A stretch of DNA of 64,000 nt from Flavobacterium zhairuonense (GTDB lineage: Bacteria > Bacteroidota > Bacteroidia > Flavobacteriales > Flavobacteriaceae): contig NZ_SJSY01000071.1 of the NCBI RefSeq assembly GCF_004352915.1, forward strand, positions 186,001 through 250,000, in the 5' to 3' direction. The first letter of the stretch is position 1. Every line of letters starts with the position of its first letter. The notes under the pieces were generated by a model, which saw nothing but the letters and a program-made list of their open reading frames with translations, searched no databases and was not told the origin of the DNA. The position numbers were made by a program, and so were the translations under genes. Below, one piece after another: positions 9,581-18,312 of the stretch.

Positions 9581-10321
9581 TTAAAATTCAAGTTTCTTTT
9601 TACGAAGTTCGAAGTTTTGACCAAGATAAACACGGCGAACCATTTCGTCTTCAACAAGTTCTTCTGGAACTCCTGCTTTCAAGATTCCTCCTTCAAACAT
9701 CAAGTATGTTTTATCGGTAATTGCCAAGGTTTCCTGAACGTTGTGATCTGTAATTAGAATTCCAATATTTTTGTTTTTTAACTGCGCTACAATTCTTTGA
9801 ATATCTTCAACCGCAACCGGGTCAACTCCCGCGAAAGGCTCATCCAGTAAAATGAATTTTGGATCTGTAGCCAATGCACGAGCAATCTCTGTACGACGAC
9901 GCTCTCCTCCAGAAAGTAAATCGCCTCGGTTCGTGCGAATATGTTCCAAGCTGAATTCTTCAATTAAACTTTCCATTTTAGCGATTTGGGCTTCTTTAGA
10001 AAGTTTTGTCAATTGCAGTACGCTTAAAATGTTGTCTTCAATACTCAATTTTCTAAAAACCGAAGCTTCTTGTGCTAAATAACCAATTCCTTGCTGAGCA
10101 CGTTTGTACATCGGATAATCGGTAATATTCAAATCATCAAGATAAATGTTTCCTTGATTTGGTTTTACCAATCCAACGATCATATAAAAAGAAGTTGTTT
10201 TTCCAGCACCATTCGGACCCAAAAGCCCCACAATTTCTCCTTGATTTACTTCAACAGAAATTCCTTTTACAACACTTCGGCCTTTGTATGTTTTGATTAA
10301 ATTATCGGCTCTTAGCTTCAT
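9581..10321 (-). CDS. lptB: Lipopolysaccharide export ABC transporter ATPase
   Basis: A 246-residue ATPase that drives LPS extraction from the inner membrane with LptF/G. Walker A GPNGAGKTT is at residues 35-43, signature LSGGERRR, Walker B FILLDEPFAGVDP and the switch histidine in ITDHNVQE. The start ATG at 10321 gives the usual MKLRADNLIKTYKGR beginning; a longer reading (to 10444) would add 41 non-conserved residues derived from intergenic repeat sequence. It lies 229 bases downstream of the kdsD-tatC-AhpD-like run on the same strand, a plausible LPS-related grouping because KdsD makes the Kdo precursor. Confidence 0.95.
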   Translation of the reverse strand: MKLRADNLIKTYKGRSVVKGISVEVNQGEIVGLLGPNGAGKTTSFYMIVGLVKPNQGNIYLDDLNITDYPMYKRAQQGIGYLAQEASVFRKLSIEDNILSVLQLTKLSKEAQIAKMESLIEEFSLEHIRTNRGDLLSGGERRRTEIARALATDPKFILLDEPFAGVDPVAVEDIQRIVAQLKNKNIGILITDHNVQETLAITDKTYLMFEGGILKAGVPEELVEDEMVRRVYLGQNFELRKKKLEF

Positions 10322-10507
10322 TTGTTTAATGTGAAAATTAGATAATGTGAAAATGAGATAATTAAAAAAAACTAAATCATAATCAATTTTATAATTTGAT
10401 TTGAAAGGCAAAATAAATTTAAAATAATCGATTTGGTAAATCAATTAACAAATTATTGCGTTTTCAAAACTTAGAATTTGTATTTCAAAATTAAATAATT
10501 AGCATAT

Positions 10508-10557
10508 TTCAAGAGAAATTATCTAATTATCAAATTGGCACATTTTCTAATTATTTG
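10508..10557. repeat. Dispersed AATTAGAAAATGTG-type intergenic repeat, copy 1
   Basis: Read on the minus strand the sequence is AATTAGAAAATGTGCCAATT followed by TGATAATTAGATAATTT. A near-identical copy is at 34268-34327 on the plus strand. This copy overlaps the last codon and stop of the AhpD-like gene. A weaker relative (AATTAGATAATGTGAAAATGAG on the minus-sense text) lies at 10335-10362. Confidence 0.75.
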
Positions 10558-10901
10558 CCTTGCTCTTCAAGTGCTTCCCAAAATTCGTAAGCTCTTCTTA
10601 AATGAGGAATAACGATTGTTCCGCCAACAAGAGTTGCGATTCCCATTGCCTCCATCATTTCTTCTTTAGAAACGCCTTCTTTATAACTTGTTTCTAAATG
10701 GTATTTTACGCAGTCGTCACATCTTAAAACTGTAGATGCAACTAAACCTAAAAGTTCTTTTGTTTTTACATCAAGAGCGCCTTCTGCATAAGCATTAGTG
10801 TCAAGGTTGAAAATTCGCTTTACAATTTTGTTGTTGTCAGCTAGTAATTTTTCGTTCATTTTAGAACGATAGTCGTTAAATTCTTGTACGATATCAGACA
10901 T
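10551..10901 (-). CDS. Carboxymuconolactone decarboxylase / AhpD-like protein
   Basis: A 116-residue all-helical protein of the CMD family. It carries the AhpD-type redox core C-x2-C in STVLRCDDCVKYHLE, with the downstream His, and the family tail GGTIVIPHLRRAYEF. Such proteins act as alkylhydroperoxidase-like thiol reductases or have unassigned activities; no decarboxylase role is implied. Its start overlaps the end of tatC by 8 bases, so the two are translationally coupled. The stop lies inside a dispersed repeat. Confidence 0.88.
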   Translation of the reverse strand: MSDIVQEFNDYRSKMNEKLLADNNKIVKRIFNLDTNAYAEGALDVKTKELLGLVASTVLRCDDCVKYHLETSYKEGVSKEEMMEAMGIATLVGGTIVIPHLRRAYEFWEALEEQGK

Positions 10902-11709
10902 TTTCTTTCATTTTATTTCTATAAACAATCTTCGAAATAAGGATACTTACTTCATAGATAATCAACATCGGAATAGCCACAATAGTTTGGCTTACTACAT
11001 CCGGTGGTGTTACGATTGCGGCAATAATCAAAATGATTACTACAGCATATTTCCAATATTTTCTTAAGAAAGTAGGGGTTACTAATCCTAACTTGGTTAA
11101 GAAATAAATAGCGATTGGCAACTCAAAAAAGATTGCGCTTCCGAGAATACTCGTTTTGACCATTCCCATATAAGATTCAAGCGTAAATTGATTTTTTACA
11201 ATATCACTTACCGAGAAAGTAGCAACGAAATTCACTGACATTGGGATTACCACATAATACCCAAACAATACTCCTAAAAAGAAAAGTAAAGAGGAAACGA
11301 AAATAAACACTTTAGCATTTTTTCTTTCCTTTTCATACAGTGCAGGACTGATAAATTTCCAGATTTCCCATAAAATATAAGGGAAACTCAAAATGAATCC
11401 AGCTAAAAGACACATCCAAACAAAAATGTTTACCTGGCCTTCCATTTCAGTATTCTGAATAATGAAATTCAATTCCGTTATACAAATGCTGTCTGCAAAT
11501 CCTAATGAATGTGATAAGTCGCAAAACCAAACATAAGTAAAAAATGTTGGTCGAATTGGACCTAAAATAATTTGATCAAATAAATAATCACTCACAAAAT
11601 AAGTCACAAATGCCATAATGCATATTGCAATTGTACTTCTAACTAATAACCATCTAAGTTCTTCAAGATGGTCTAAAAATGACATTTCGCCAAGATTTTT
11701 CTTTGCCAT
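10894..11709 (-). CDS. tatC: Sec-independent protein translocase TatC
   Basis: A 271-residue inner-membrane protein with six hydrophobic segments, the signal-peptide receptor of the twin-arginine pathway. The conserved N-terminus SFLDHLEELRWLLVRS, the periplasmic loop after helix one and the ELPIAIYF and TPPDVVSQ segments are diagnostic. A ~40-residue insertion in the first periplasmic loop (around residues 65-90) is common in Bacteroidota. The start codon overlaps the kdsD stop as TAATG. No tatA or tatB is beside it. Confidence 0.95.
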   Translation of the reverse strand: MAKKNLGEMSFLDHLEELRWLLVRSTIAICIMAFVTYFVSDYLFDQIILGPIRPTFFTYVWFCDLSHSLGFADSICITELNFIIQNTEMEGQVNIFVWMCLLAGFILSFPYILWEIWKFISPALYEKERKNAKVFIFVSSLLFFLGVLFGYYVVIPMSVNFVATFSVSDIVKNQFTLESYMGMVKTSILGSAIFFELPIAIYFLTKLGLVTPTFLRKYWKYAVVIILIIAAIVTPPDVVSQTIVAIPMLIIYEVSILISKIVYRNKMKENV

Positions 11710-12674
11710 TATACGATTCCTTCTTTTAAAATGTCATGTAAATGTAATACTCCTTTATATTCGCCATTGTCGGCAACGATTAGCTGTGTGATAGAGAAAT
11801 CTTCTAAGATATTCAAAGCATCAACAGCCATTGTTTCTGATGAAACTAATTTTGGGTTTTTCGACATTATGTCTTTTGCAGTCAGGTCAGCGATTGAATC
11901 TCTGTCATTCAGCATTCGTCTAATATCTCCGTCGGTAATAATTCCGACAATTTTATTGTCTTCAATTACGGCAGTTACGCCCAGTCTTTTTTCGGAAATT
12001 TCGAAAATTGCTTTTTTGATTGAAGTTTCTGGTGTAACCATTGGTTTCAACGAGTGCTCAATCATATCTTTAACTCGAAGCAACAATTTTTTGCCTAAAG
12101 CACCACCAGGATGATAAATTGCAAAATCTTCAGGTTTAAAATCACGCATTTCCATTAAACAAACCGCAAGCGCGTCACCCATGACAAGTTGCGCTGTTGT
12201 ACTGTTTGTTGGTGCGAGATTTATTGGGCAAGCTTCAATTTCGACAGTAGTGTTCAAAACATAGTCTGAACCTTTGGCTAAAAATGAAGTAATATTTCCT
12301 GTCATTCCAATTAAAGTATTTCCGAAACGTTTTAATAATGGAACCAGAACTTTAATTTCTGGACTGTTTCCGCTTTTTGAAATACAAATAATGATGTCTT
12401 CATTTTGTATCATTCCTAAGTCGCCATGAATAGCTTCTGAGGCATGTAAAAACATCGATGGAGTTCCTGTTGAATTAAAAGTTGCGACCATTTTCTGAGC
12501 GATAATAGCGCTTTTTCCGATTCCTGTAACGATCAAACGGCCTTTGCATTCATAAATACGCTGAACCGCTTGGTAGAAATTTTCGTCAAGAAAATCAATT
12601 AATTTTGTAATTGCCTCACTTTCAGATAGTATTGTTTTTTTGGCAATCGCCAATATATTTTCTTTTGTGATCAA
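11709..12674 (-). CDS. kdsD: Arabinose-5-phosphate isomerase (KpsF/GutQ/KdsD)
   Basis: A 321-residue enzyme that interconverts ribulose-5-phosphate and arabinose-5-phosphate for Kdo synthesis. An N-terminal SIS domain (TGIGKSAIIAQK, HASEAIHGDLGM, ISKSGNSPEI, APTNSTTAQL) is followed by two CBS domains (each ending in the GIITDGDIRR / GVLHLHDIL pattern). No ATG exists; TTG 12674, giving MITKENILAIAKK, is the best start. The much longer open frame to 12848 would run into recQ. It is the first gene of a run with tatC and the AhpD-like gene. Confidence 0.92.
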   Translation of the reverse strand: MITKENILAIAKKTILSESEAITKLIDFLDENFYQAVQRIYECKGRLIVTGIGKSAIIAQKMVATFNSTGTPSMFLHASEAIHGDLGMIQNEDIIICISKSGNSPEIKVLVPLLKRFGNTLIGMTGNITSFLAKGSDYVLNTTVEIEACPINLAPTNSTTAQLVMGDALAVCLMEMRDFKPEDFAIYHPGGALGKKLLLRVKDMIEHSLKPMVTPETSIKKAIFEISEKRLGVTAVIEDNKIVGIITDGDIRRMLNDRDSIADLTAKDIMSKNPKLVSSETMAVDALNILEDFSITQLIVADNGEYKGVLHLHDILKEGIV

Positions 12675-12690
12675 AACAGAATATTTAAAA

Positions 12691-12721
12691 TTTGTATGTA
12701 TAAAAGAAAGTTGTATCTTTA
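12691..12721 (+). promoter_or_regulatory. Probable recQ promoter
   Basis: TTTG at 12691-12694 and TATCTTTA at 12714-12721 are separated by 19 bases, one base off the TAnnTTTG box. The ATG of recQ is 42 bases downstream. It overlaps the divergent kdsD promoter region. Confidence 0.5.
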
Positions 12722-12728
12722 TGTGTTG

Positions 12729-12736
12729 CAAATTTA
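12729..12736 (-). promoter_or_regulatory. Bacteroidota -7 box (TAAATTTG) for the kdsD operon
   Basis: The plus-strand CAAATTTA reads TAAATTTG on the minus strand, an exact TAnnTTTG match, 55 bases upstream of the chosen kdsD start at 12674. It supports the TTG 12674 start, because a start at 12848 would lie upstream of it. Confidence 0.5.
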
Positions 12737-12762
12737 TACAAAAATATCCATTAAAATAAAGA

Positions 12763-14958
12763 ATGAATTCAAACGAAATTGAAATACACAAGGAATTAAA
12801 GAAGTATTTCGGCTTTAGCCAATTTAAGGGCTTGCAGGAGCAAGTCATTACGAGTATTTTAGGTAAGAAGAATACTTTCGTAATTATGCCTACGGGCGGT
12901 GGAAAGTCTCTTTGTTATCAATTACCCGCTTTAATTCAGGACGGAACAGCTATTGTTGTTTCACCCTTAATTGCTTTGATGAAAAATCAGGTCGATGCGA
13001 TTCGAAGCCTTTCTTCAGAAAACGGAATTGCGCATGTACTCAATTCTTCTCTAACAAAAACAGAAATTGCCCAAGTTAAAAAAGATATCAGCTCTGGTTT
13101 AACCAAGCTTTTATATGTTGCTCCCGAATCATTGACTAAAGAAGAGTATGTGGCGTTCCTGCAAAGTGTGCCAATTTCTTTTGTTGCAATTGACGAAGCA
13201 CACTGTATTTCAGAATGGGGACATGATTTTAGGCCGGAATACAGGAATTTAAGAAATATTATAAAACAACTAGGTAAAGTGCCAATTATTGGGCTTACCG
13301 CAACTGCAACCCCAAAAGTTCAGGAAGATATTCTGAAAAACCTTGATATGTCTGATGCTAATACTTTTAAAGCATCATTCAACAGACCGAACTTATTTTA
13401 TGAAGTTCGCACAAAAACGAAAAATATTGAATCGGATATTATTCGATTTATCAAACAACATAAAGGCAAATCTGGAATTATTTATTGCTTGAGCCGTAAA
13501 AAAGTAGAATCGATTGCCGAAGTTTTACAAGTGAACGGAATTAGTGCCGTTCCTTATCACGCAGGTTTAGATGCAAAAACACGTGCAAAACATCAAGATA
13601 TGTTTTTGATGGAAGATGTAGATGTTGTTGTAGCAACAATCGCTTTCGGAATGGGGATTGACAAGCCAGACGTTCGTTTTGTAATTCACCATGATATTCC
13701 AAAATCGCTTGAAAGTTATTATCAAGAAACAGGTCGCGCTGGCCGTGATGGGGGCGAAGGACATTGCCTTGCTTATTACTCTTATAAAGATGTAGAAAAG
13801 CTAGAGAAATTTATGTCTGGGAAACCAGTTGCTGAACAGGAAATTGGTTTTGCGCTTTTGCAAGAAGTTGTGGCTTACGCCGAAACCTCAATGTCGCGGA
13901 GAAAATTCCTTCTTCATTATTTCGGAGAAGAATTTGACAGCGAAACGGGCGAAGGTGCAGATATGGATGACAACGTTCGAAATCCTAAACATAAAGTGGA
14001 AGCCAAAGATCAAGTGGTCAAATTGCTTGAAATTGTTCGCGATACCAAACATATTTATAAGTCAAAAGAAATTGTGTTTACTTTAATTGGACGCATAAAT
14101 GCTGTGATTAAAGCACATAAAACTGATACGCAATCCTTTTTTGGATCAGGTTCTGATCATGATGAGAAATATTGGATGGCATTGCTGAGACAAGTTTTGG
14201 TTTCAGGTTATTTGTCAAAAGATATTGAAACTTACGGCGTTATAAAAATTACAAAAGAAGGTTTAGATTTTATCAAAAAACCGGTTTCGTTTATGATGTC
14301 TGAGGATCACGAATACACTGAGGCAGATGATGAAACGATTGTAACAGGAGGAAAAGCTTCAGGTACTGCTGATGAAGTTTTAACCGGAATGCTTCGTGAG
14401 CTTCGTAAAAAAGTAGCCAAAAAACTGGGAGTTCCTCCATTTGTAGTTTTCCAGGATCCTTCTCTTGAAGATATGGCTTTAAAATATCCGATAACCATAC
14501 AGGAATTGTATAATATTCATGGTGTTGGTGAAGGAAAAGCCAAAAAATACGGAAGCGAGTTTGTTGCTTTAATTAGCCGTTATGTCGAAGATAATGATAT
14601 TATCCGTCCGGACGATTTGGTTGTAAAATCTACGGGAGTAAATTCTGCAAATAAACTTTACATCATTCAGAATATTGATAGAAAATTGCCTTTAAGTGAT
14701 ATCGCTTCTGCGAAAGGACTTTCTATGGATGCTCTGATTAAAGAAATGGAGCAGATTGTTTATTCTGGAACCAAATTAAATATCAAATATTGGTTGGATG
14801 ATATGCTAGATGATGATCAACAAGAAGAAATTCACGATTACTTCATGGAATCAGAATCAGATAAAATTGAAGACGCACTTAAAGAATTTGATGGTGATTA
14901 TGATATTGATGAATTGCGTTTAATGCGTATTAAGTTTATCAGCGAAGTTGCTAATTAA
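12763..14958 (+). CDS. recQ: ATP-dependent DNA helicase RecQ
   Basis: A 731-residue 3'-5' DNA helicase for recombination and fork repair. Walker A PTGGGKS lies at residues 43-49, DEAH at 144-147 within the RecQ loop CISEWGHDFRPEY, then LTATATPKV and YYQETGRAGRDG. An RQC region, an HRDC domain (about 535-605) and a C-terminal helix-turn-helix domain follow. Residues 379-416, where most RecQ proteins carry four zinc-binding cysteines, read SRRKFLLHYFGEEFDSETG and onward with none. The rest of the domain order is normal for Bacteroidota RecQ. Confidence 0.96.
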   Translation: MNSNEIEIHKELKKYFGFSQFKGLQEQVITSILGKKNTFVIMPTGGGKSLCYQLPALIQDGTAIVVSPLIALMKNQVDAIRSLSSENGIAHVLNSSLTKTEIAQVKKDISSGLTKLLYVAPESLTKEEYVAFLQSVPISFVAIDEAHCISEWGHDFRPEYRNLRNIIKQLGKVPIIGLTATATPKVQEDILKNLDMSDANTFKASFNRPNLFYEVRTKTKNIESDIIRFIKQHKGKSGIIYCLSRKKVESIAEVLQVNGISAVPYHAGLDAKTRAKHQDMFLMEDVDVVVATIAFGMGIDKPDVRFVIHHDIPKSLESYYQETGRAGRDGGEGHCLAYYSYKDVEKLEKFMSGKPVAEQEIGFALLQEVVAYAETSMSRRKFLLHYFGEEFDSETGEGADMDDNVRNPKHKVEAKDQVVKLLEIVRDTKHIYKSKEIVFTLIGRINAVIKAHKTDTQSFFGSGSDHDEKYWMALLRQVLVSGYLSKDIETYGVIKITKEGLDFIKKPVSFMMSEDHEYTEADDETIVTGGKASGTADEVLTGMLRELRKKVAKKLGVPPFVVFQDPSLEDMALKYPITIQELYNIHGVGEGKAKKYGSEFVALISRYVEDNDIIRPDDLVVKSTGVNSANKLYIIQNIDRKLPLSDIASAKGLSMDALIKEMEQIVYSGTKLNIKYWLDDMLDDDQQEEIHDYFMESESDKIEDALKEFDGDYDIDELRLMRIKFISEVAN

Positions 14959-14966
14959 TTCTCAGC

Positions 14967-15722
14967 ATGAAGTTTTATAAACTGCTTTTTGTTTCATTTT
15001 TATTGTTATCGTTTAAATCTTTTGCGACAGCTCAGGTTCCTGATTATTTGATTGTTGGTAAAGATACTTTAAGGATTCAATCGAACCCATTAGAAGGATA
15101 TCTTAAGGACCATCCAATTCCGGAAAATTTAATAACAAGTGTTTCTAGTGCTAATTGGAGAGGTTATATTGCCTATTTTAAATTTTTGAACGGAAAATTA
15201 GTTGTAGAGAATATCTATAAAGAAGACTATGTCGAGAAAGAAAATGGCAACTCGAGTTTTTCTTTGGTTTCTATTTATAAGGAGATTTTTGGCAAGCAGA
15301 AAAATTTTGAATGCAATTTTTATTCTGGATTGCTGATTTGCCCTTCTGGGAAAATGTTGCAGTACGTTCATATGGGATATAGTTCATTGTATGAAAACTA
15401 TGATCTTATCGAAATAAAAGATGGCGTTAATGTAAAATCGAAAAAGTTTACAGCTGAAGAATTTCAGAAATTCAGGAAAGATTATTTTAGATATTTTAAA
15501 AGTACAGAAGAATATAAAATCAGATTTAATGAATTTAAAGAAATGGGATTTAGTCCAGAATATTCGAACAGTTCATTTTTAATAGTAAATCCTGGAACTG
15601 GAAGAGAAAATGAATCTCTAAAGAAAAAAGAAGCTGAATTTAAGGTTGGAAAACAAATCGATTCTTTTATGTTTGCTTTTTTTAATGATTATATAAAAAC
15701 AATAGAAATTCCAACTAAATAA
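14967..15722 (+). CDS. Exported protein of unknown function
   Basis: A 251-residue protein with a signal peptide (MKFYKLLFVSFLLLSFKSFA, cut near TAQ). I do not recognise the family. The mature part begins VPDYLIVGKDTLRIQSNPLE, a style common in small Bacteroidota periplasmic proteins, and is otherwise mixed alpha/beta with no metal or catalytic motif that I can see. It begins eight bases after recQ and is followed after four bases by another small exported protein, so these may be co-transcribed. Confidence 0.75.
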   Translation: MKFYKLLFVSFLLLSFKSFATAQVPDYLIVGKDTLRIQSNPLEGYLKDHPIPENLITSVSSANWRGYIAYFKFLNGKLVVENIYKEDYVEKENGNSSFSLVSIYKEIFGKQKNFECNFYSGLLICPSGKMLQYVHMGYSSLYENYDLIEIKDGVNVKSKKFTAEEFQKFRKDYFRYFKSTEEYKIRFNEFKEMGFSPEYSNSSFLIVNPGTGRENESLKKKEAEFKVGKQIDSFMFAFFNDYIKTIEIPTK

Positions 15723-15726
15723 TTTT

Positions 15727-16149
15727 ATGAAAAAAAACTCGTCGGCATTTAAAATAGTTGTTTTAGCGCTATTATCAGTTTTAATTTTTAGTTTCTCATT
15801 TGATAAAAAAGAACAAGATTCGAAATTAGTCGGTATTTGGAAAGGCTTTGAGAAAGATGCGCAAATTGATGGTGTCGAAAAACACTGGATACAACAAAGA
15901 TTTGCTGACGGTACCTATATGATAATGTTTACTGCAAAAGAAAACTGTGAAATAGAAACTTTTACAGAAAAAGGAAAGTGGTGGACTGAAGACGGCAAGT
16001 TTTATGAAGCTTCGGAAAGTAGTAAAGACATTGACATTTATAAATATGAAGTCAAAAATGAAGAAGAAGTTCAATTTAAAAGTGTCAAATTATTAGGAAA
16101 AAATAATGATACCTATACATTTAGCGATTATAAACTTGATTTGAAATAA
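15727..16149 (+). CDS. Small exported lipocalin-like protein
   Basis: A 140-residue protein with a signal-anchor-like N-terminus (residues 9-25). The mature part begins SKLVGIWKGFEKD, the pattern of lipocalin-like DUFs in which a strand starting G-x-W is followed by a small beta barrel; F-T-E-K-G-K-W-W-T-E-D-G-K-F fits a second strand pair. Ligand unknown. It follows the preceding exported protein by four bases. A strong hairpin terminator lies 22 bases after its stop. Confidence 0.65.
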   Translation: MKKNSSAFKIVVLALLSVLIFSFSFDKKEQDSKLVGIWKGFEKDAQIDGVEKHWIQQRFADGTYMIMFTAKENCEIETFTEKGKWWTEDGKFYEASESSKDIDIYKYEVKNEEEVQFKSVKLLGKNNDTYTFSDYKLDLK

Positions 16150-16170
16150 ACAGATAAAGACTCTCATAAA

Positions 16171-16217
16171 AAAATCCAAATTCCAAAGCTATTATACAGT
16201 TGGAATTTGGATTTTTT
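16171..16217. terminator. Bidirectional terminator
   Basis: A perfect 16-bp stem, AAAATCCAAATTCCAA (16171-16186) with TTGGAATTTGGATTTT (16200-16215), has A and T tracts on both sides. It lies between the convergent lipocalin-like gene and the 79-residue minus-strand gene. Its right arm and tail resemble a stretch at 27469-27498. Confidence 0.85.
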
Positions 16218-16238
16218 AATTGGAATTTAAAGCATTGA

Positions 16239-16478
16239 TTATCCTTCAAATAGTTCTCCACGATGCGGTTTTAAAGCATCTCGTACCTGAATCATATTTT
16301 CATCGGTTACAACCATAAAAGCGGTCGCATGCATATCGTTTAGGATTGTAAAACCCGTAATATTTATTGGAAGCTTTTCAATAACAATGTATTCTTTAAG
16401 ATGAATTTCGTGATGTTCTGCTGTTTTTGCAGAAGCAGGCCCGCGGAAATCCCAGATTAGTTTTATTTTTCTAGACAT
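16239..16478 (-). CDS. Small conserved-looking protein of unknown function
   Basis: A 79-residue protein beginning MSRKIKLIWDFRGPASAKTA and containing HHEIHLKEY and HATAFMVV. The spacing of four histidines suggests a compact alpha/beta domain, but I do not recognise the family. An upstream in-frame ATG at 16511 would add 11 residues encoded by a dispersed intergenic repeat (TTCAAAGTGACAGAGTGACA), so ATG 16478 is preferred. Confidence 0.65.
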   Translation of the reverse strand: MSRKIKLIWDFRGPASAKTAEHHEIHLKEYIVIEKLPINITGFTILNDMHATAFMVVTDENMIQVRDALKPHRGELFEG

Positions 16479-16489
16479 TTTTTTTAAAG

Positions 16490-16665
16490 GTTCAAAGTGA
16501 CAGAGTGACAAAGGTACAAAGTCTTTTTTAAAGGTTCTAAGATTCTGAGATACTAAGGTGCTGAGTTTTTTCTGTAGAGGCGTACTGCAGTGCGTCTCTA
16601 CGATACTCTTTGTGATAAAATCTGTTTAGATCTGTGCAAATCTCTGTGCAAATTTTACGGTAGAG
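16490..16665. repeat. Composite intergenic repeat tract with GTAGAGACGC palindrome
   Basis: Three repeat types lie side by side: TTCAAAGTGACAGAGTGACA followed by AAGGTACAAAG (16490-16520), a TTCTAAGATTCTGAGATACT stretch (about 16535-16565), and a near-perfect palindrome from 16575 to 16602 of the form GTAGAGRCG-YACTGCAGTRCG-TCTCTAC. An AATCTGTTTAGATCTGTGC stretch follows. A related ACAAAGTGACATAGTTACAAAG tract is at 62829-62853. Confidence 0.75.
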
Positions 16666-16685
16666 ATAATCTCATTTAAAAATGT

Positions 16686-16693
16686 TATTTTTG
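16686..16693 (+). promoter_or_regulatory. Bacteroidota -7 box (TATTTTTG)
   Basis: An exact TAnnTTTG match followed by CATC, 43 bases upstream of the FAD oxidoreductase ATG at 16736. No TTG is seen at the -33 position. Confidence 0.5.
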
Positions 16694-16735
16694 CATCTTC
16701 TTTTCATAGAAAGAAAAGCTAATAAATAAAATACA

Positions 16736-18295
16736 ATGCCAAGAGAACTTTTACTTCAAGTTACACCAGAAATTGCTGCAAACGAATCTTTGCTAAAAGA
16801 CTATTTGTCTAAGCAGATTAAAGTTTCTGTTCAGGAAATTCAGCACGTTTCGATTTTAAAACGCTCTATTGACGCGCGTCAAAAAGCGATTAAAATCAAC
16901 TTGAAAGTTATTATTTATCTGAAAGGCGAACCTTTTCAGGAAACTAAAATTGAACTTCCTATATATAAAGATGTTTCCAATGCGCAGGAAGTCATTGTAG
17001 TTGGAGCAGGTCCGGCCGGACTTTTTGCGGCTTTGCAATTAATTGAATTGGGCTTAAAGCCGATTGTGCTTGAACGTGGAAAAGACGTTCGTGGACGCCG
17101 ACGCGACCTTAAAGCAATAAATCGCGAGCATATTGTAAACGAAGATTCAAATTATTGTTTTGGCGAAGGTGGAGCTGGAACTTATTCTGATGGGAAATTA
17201 TATACACGTTCTAAAAAGCGTGGCGATGTTACTAGAATTTTAGAACTTTTAGTAGCTTTTGGTGCTTCTGAAGATATTTTAGTTGAAGCGCATCCGCACA
17301 TTGGAACCAATAAATTGCCAAAAATTATTGAAGATATCCGTAACAAAATTAGAGAATTTGGCGGTCAGGTTTTGTTTGAAACTCGTGTAAGCGATATTTT
17401 GGTAAAGAATAATGAAGTTGAGGGAATTGTAACTCAAAACGGAGATAAGATTCTTGCCAACAAATTGATTCTGGCAACAGGACATTCAGCGCGTGATATT
17501 TTTGAATTATTAGATAAAAAGAAAATTTTTATAGAAGCAAAGCCTTTTGCTTTAGGAGTTCGTGCAGAACATTCACAAGAATTAATTGACAGTATCCAAT
17601 ACAGCTGTGATTTCCGTGGAGAGCATTTGCCTCCAGCGCCTTATTCAATTGTAAAACAAGTAAACGGTCGTGGGATGTATTCGTTCTGTATGTGTCCGGG
17701 TGGTGTAATTGCGCCTTGTGCTACAAGTCCGGGTGAAGTGGTTACAAATGGTTGGTCGCCATCGAAACGTGATCAGTCAACGGCTAATTCTGGAATTGTG
17801 GTTGAGTTGAAATTGGAAGACTTTAAACCATTTGCAAAATTTGGTGCTTTGGCCGGAATGGAATTTCAAAAAAGCATCGAACAAAAAGCTTGGCATTTAG
17901 CTGGACAAACTCAAAAAGCTCCAGCGCAGCGAATGATCGATTTTACAAAAAGCAAAGTTTCGGCAGATATTCCGAAAACTTCATATGTTCCAGGAACCAC
18001 CTCGGTTGAATTAGGTCAAGTTTTTCCAGGATTTTTAACGCAGATTATGCGTCAGGGATTTCAGGAATTTGGAAAATCAATGCGAGGTTATTTAACCAAT
18101 GAAGCTATTTTGCATGCGCCAGAAAGCCGAACTTCATCACCAGTAAGAATTCCGAGAGATCCTATGACTTTAGAGCATTTGCAAATAAAAGGATTGTATC
18201 CGTGTGGAGAAGGTGCAGGTTATGCTGGCGGAATTATTTCTGCAGCAATTGATGGAGAAAAATGTGCTTTGATGATTGCTGAGGCTTTGAGGTGA
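16736..18295 (+). CDS. FAD-dependent dehydrogenase (COG2509-type)
   Basis: A 519-residue cytoplasmic flavoprotein. After an ~85-residue N-terminal alpha/beta domain comes the dinucleotide-binding motif VVGAGPAGLFAALQL (about 89-103) with LERG at the end of the second strand. CFGEGGAGTYSDGKLYTR and the C-terminal GLYPCGEGAGYAGGI with SAAIDG are typical of this widely conserved family of unassigned FAD dehydrogenases. Substrate unknown. It stands alone, flanked downstream by a long palindromic repeat region. Confidence 0.9.
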   Translation: MPRELLLQVTPEIAANESLLKDYLSKQIKVSVQEIQHVSILKRSIDARQKAIKINLKVIIYLKGEPFQETKIELPIYKDVSNAQEVIVVGAGPAGLFAALQLIELGLKPIVLERGKDVRGRRRDLKAINREHIVNEDSNYCFGEGGAGTYSDGKLYTRSKKRGDVTRILELLVAFGASEDILVEAHPHIGTNKLPKIIEDIRNKIREFGGQVLFETRVSDILVKNNEVEGIVTQNGDKILANKLILATGHSARDIFELLDKKKIFIEAKPFALGVRAEHSQELIDSIQYSCDFRGEHLPPAPYSIVKQVNGRGMYSFCMCPGGVIAPCATSPGEVVTNGWSPSKRDQSTANSGIVVELKLEDFKPFAKFGALAGMEFQKSIEQKAWHLAGQTQKAPAQRMIDFTKSKVSADIPKTSYVPGTTSVELGQVFPGFLTQIMRQGFQEFGKSMRGYLTNEAILHAPESRTSSPVRIPRDPMTLEHLQIKGLYPCGEGAGYAGGIISAAIDGEKCALMIAEALR

Positions 18296-18312
18296 TAAGT
18301 TGGCATTTTGAC

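Noticed and set aside
10322..10444. Upstream extension of lptB
   Set aside because: The 41 extra residues come from AT-rich repeat sequence and are not part of the conserved ATPase start.
11731..12114. A 127-codon plus-strand frame inside kdsD
   Set aside because: It is the reverse complement of the CBS domains and has no promoter or ribosome binding site.
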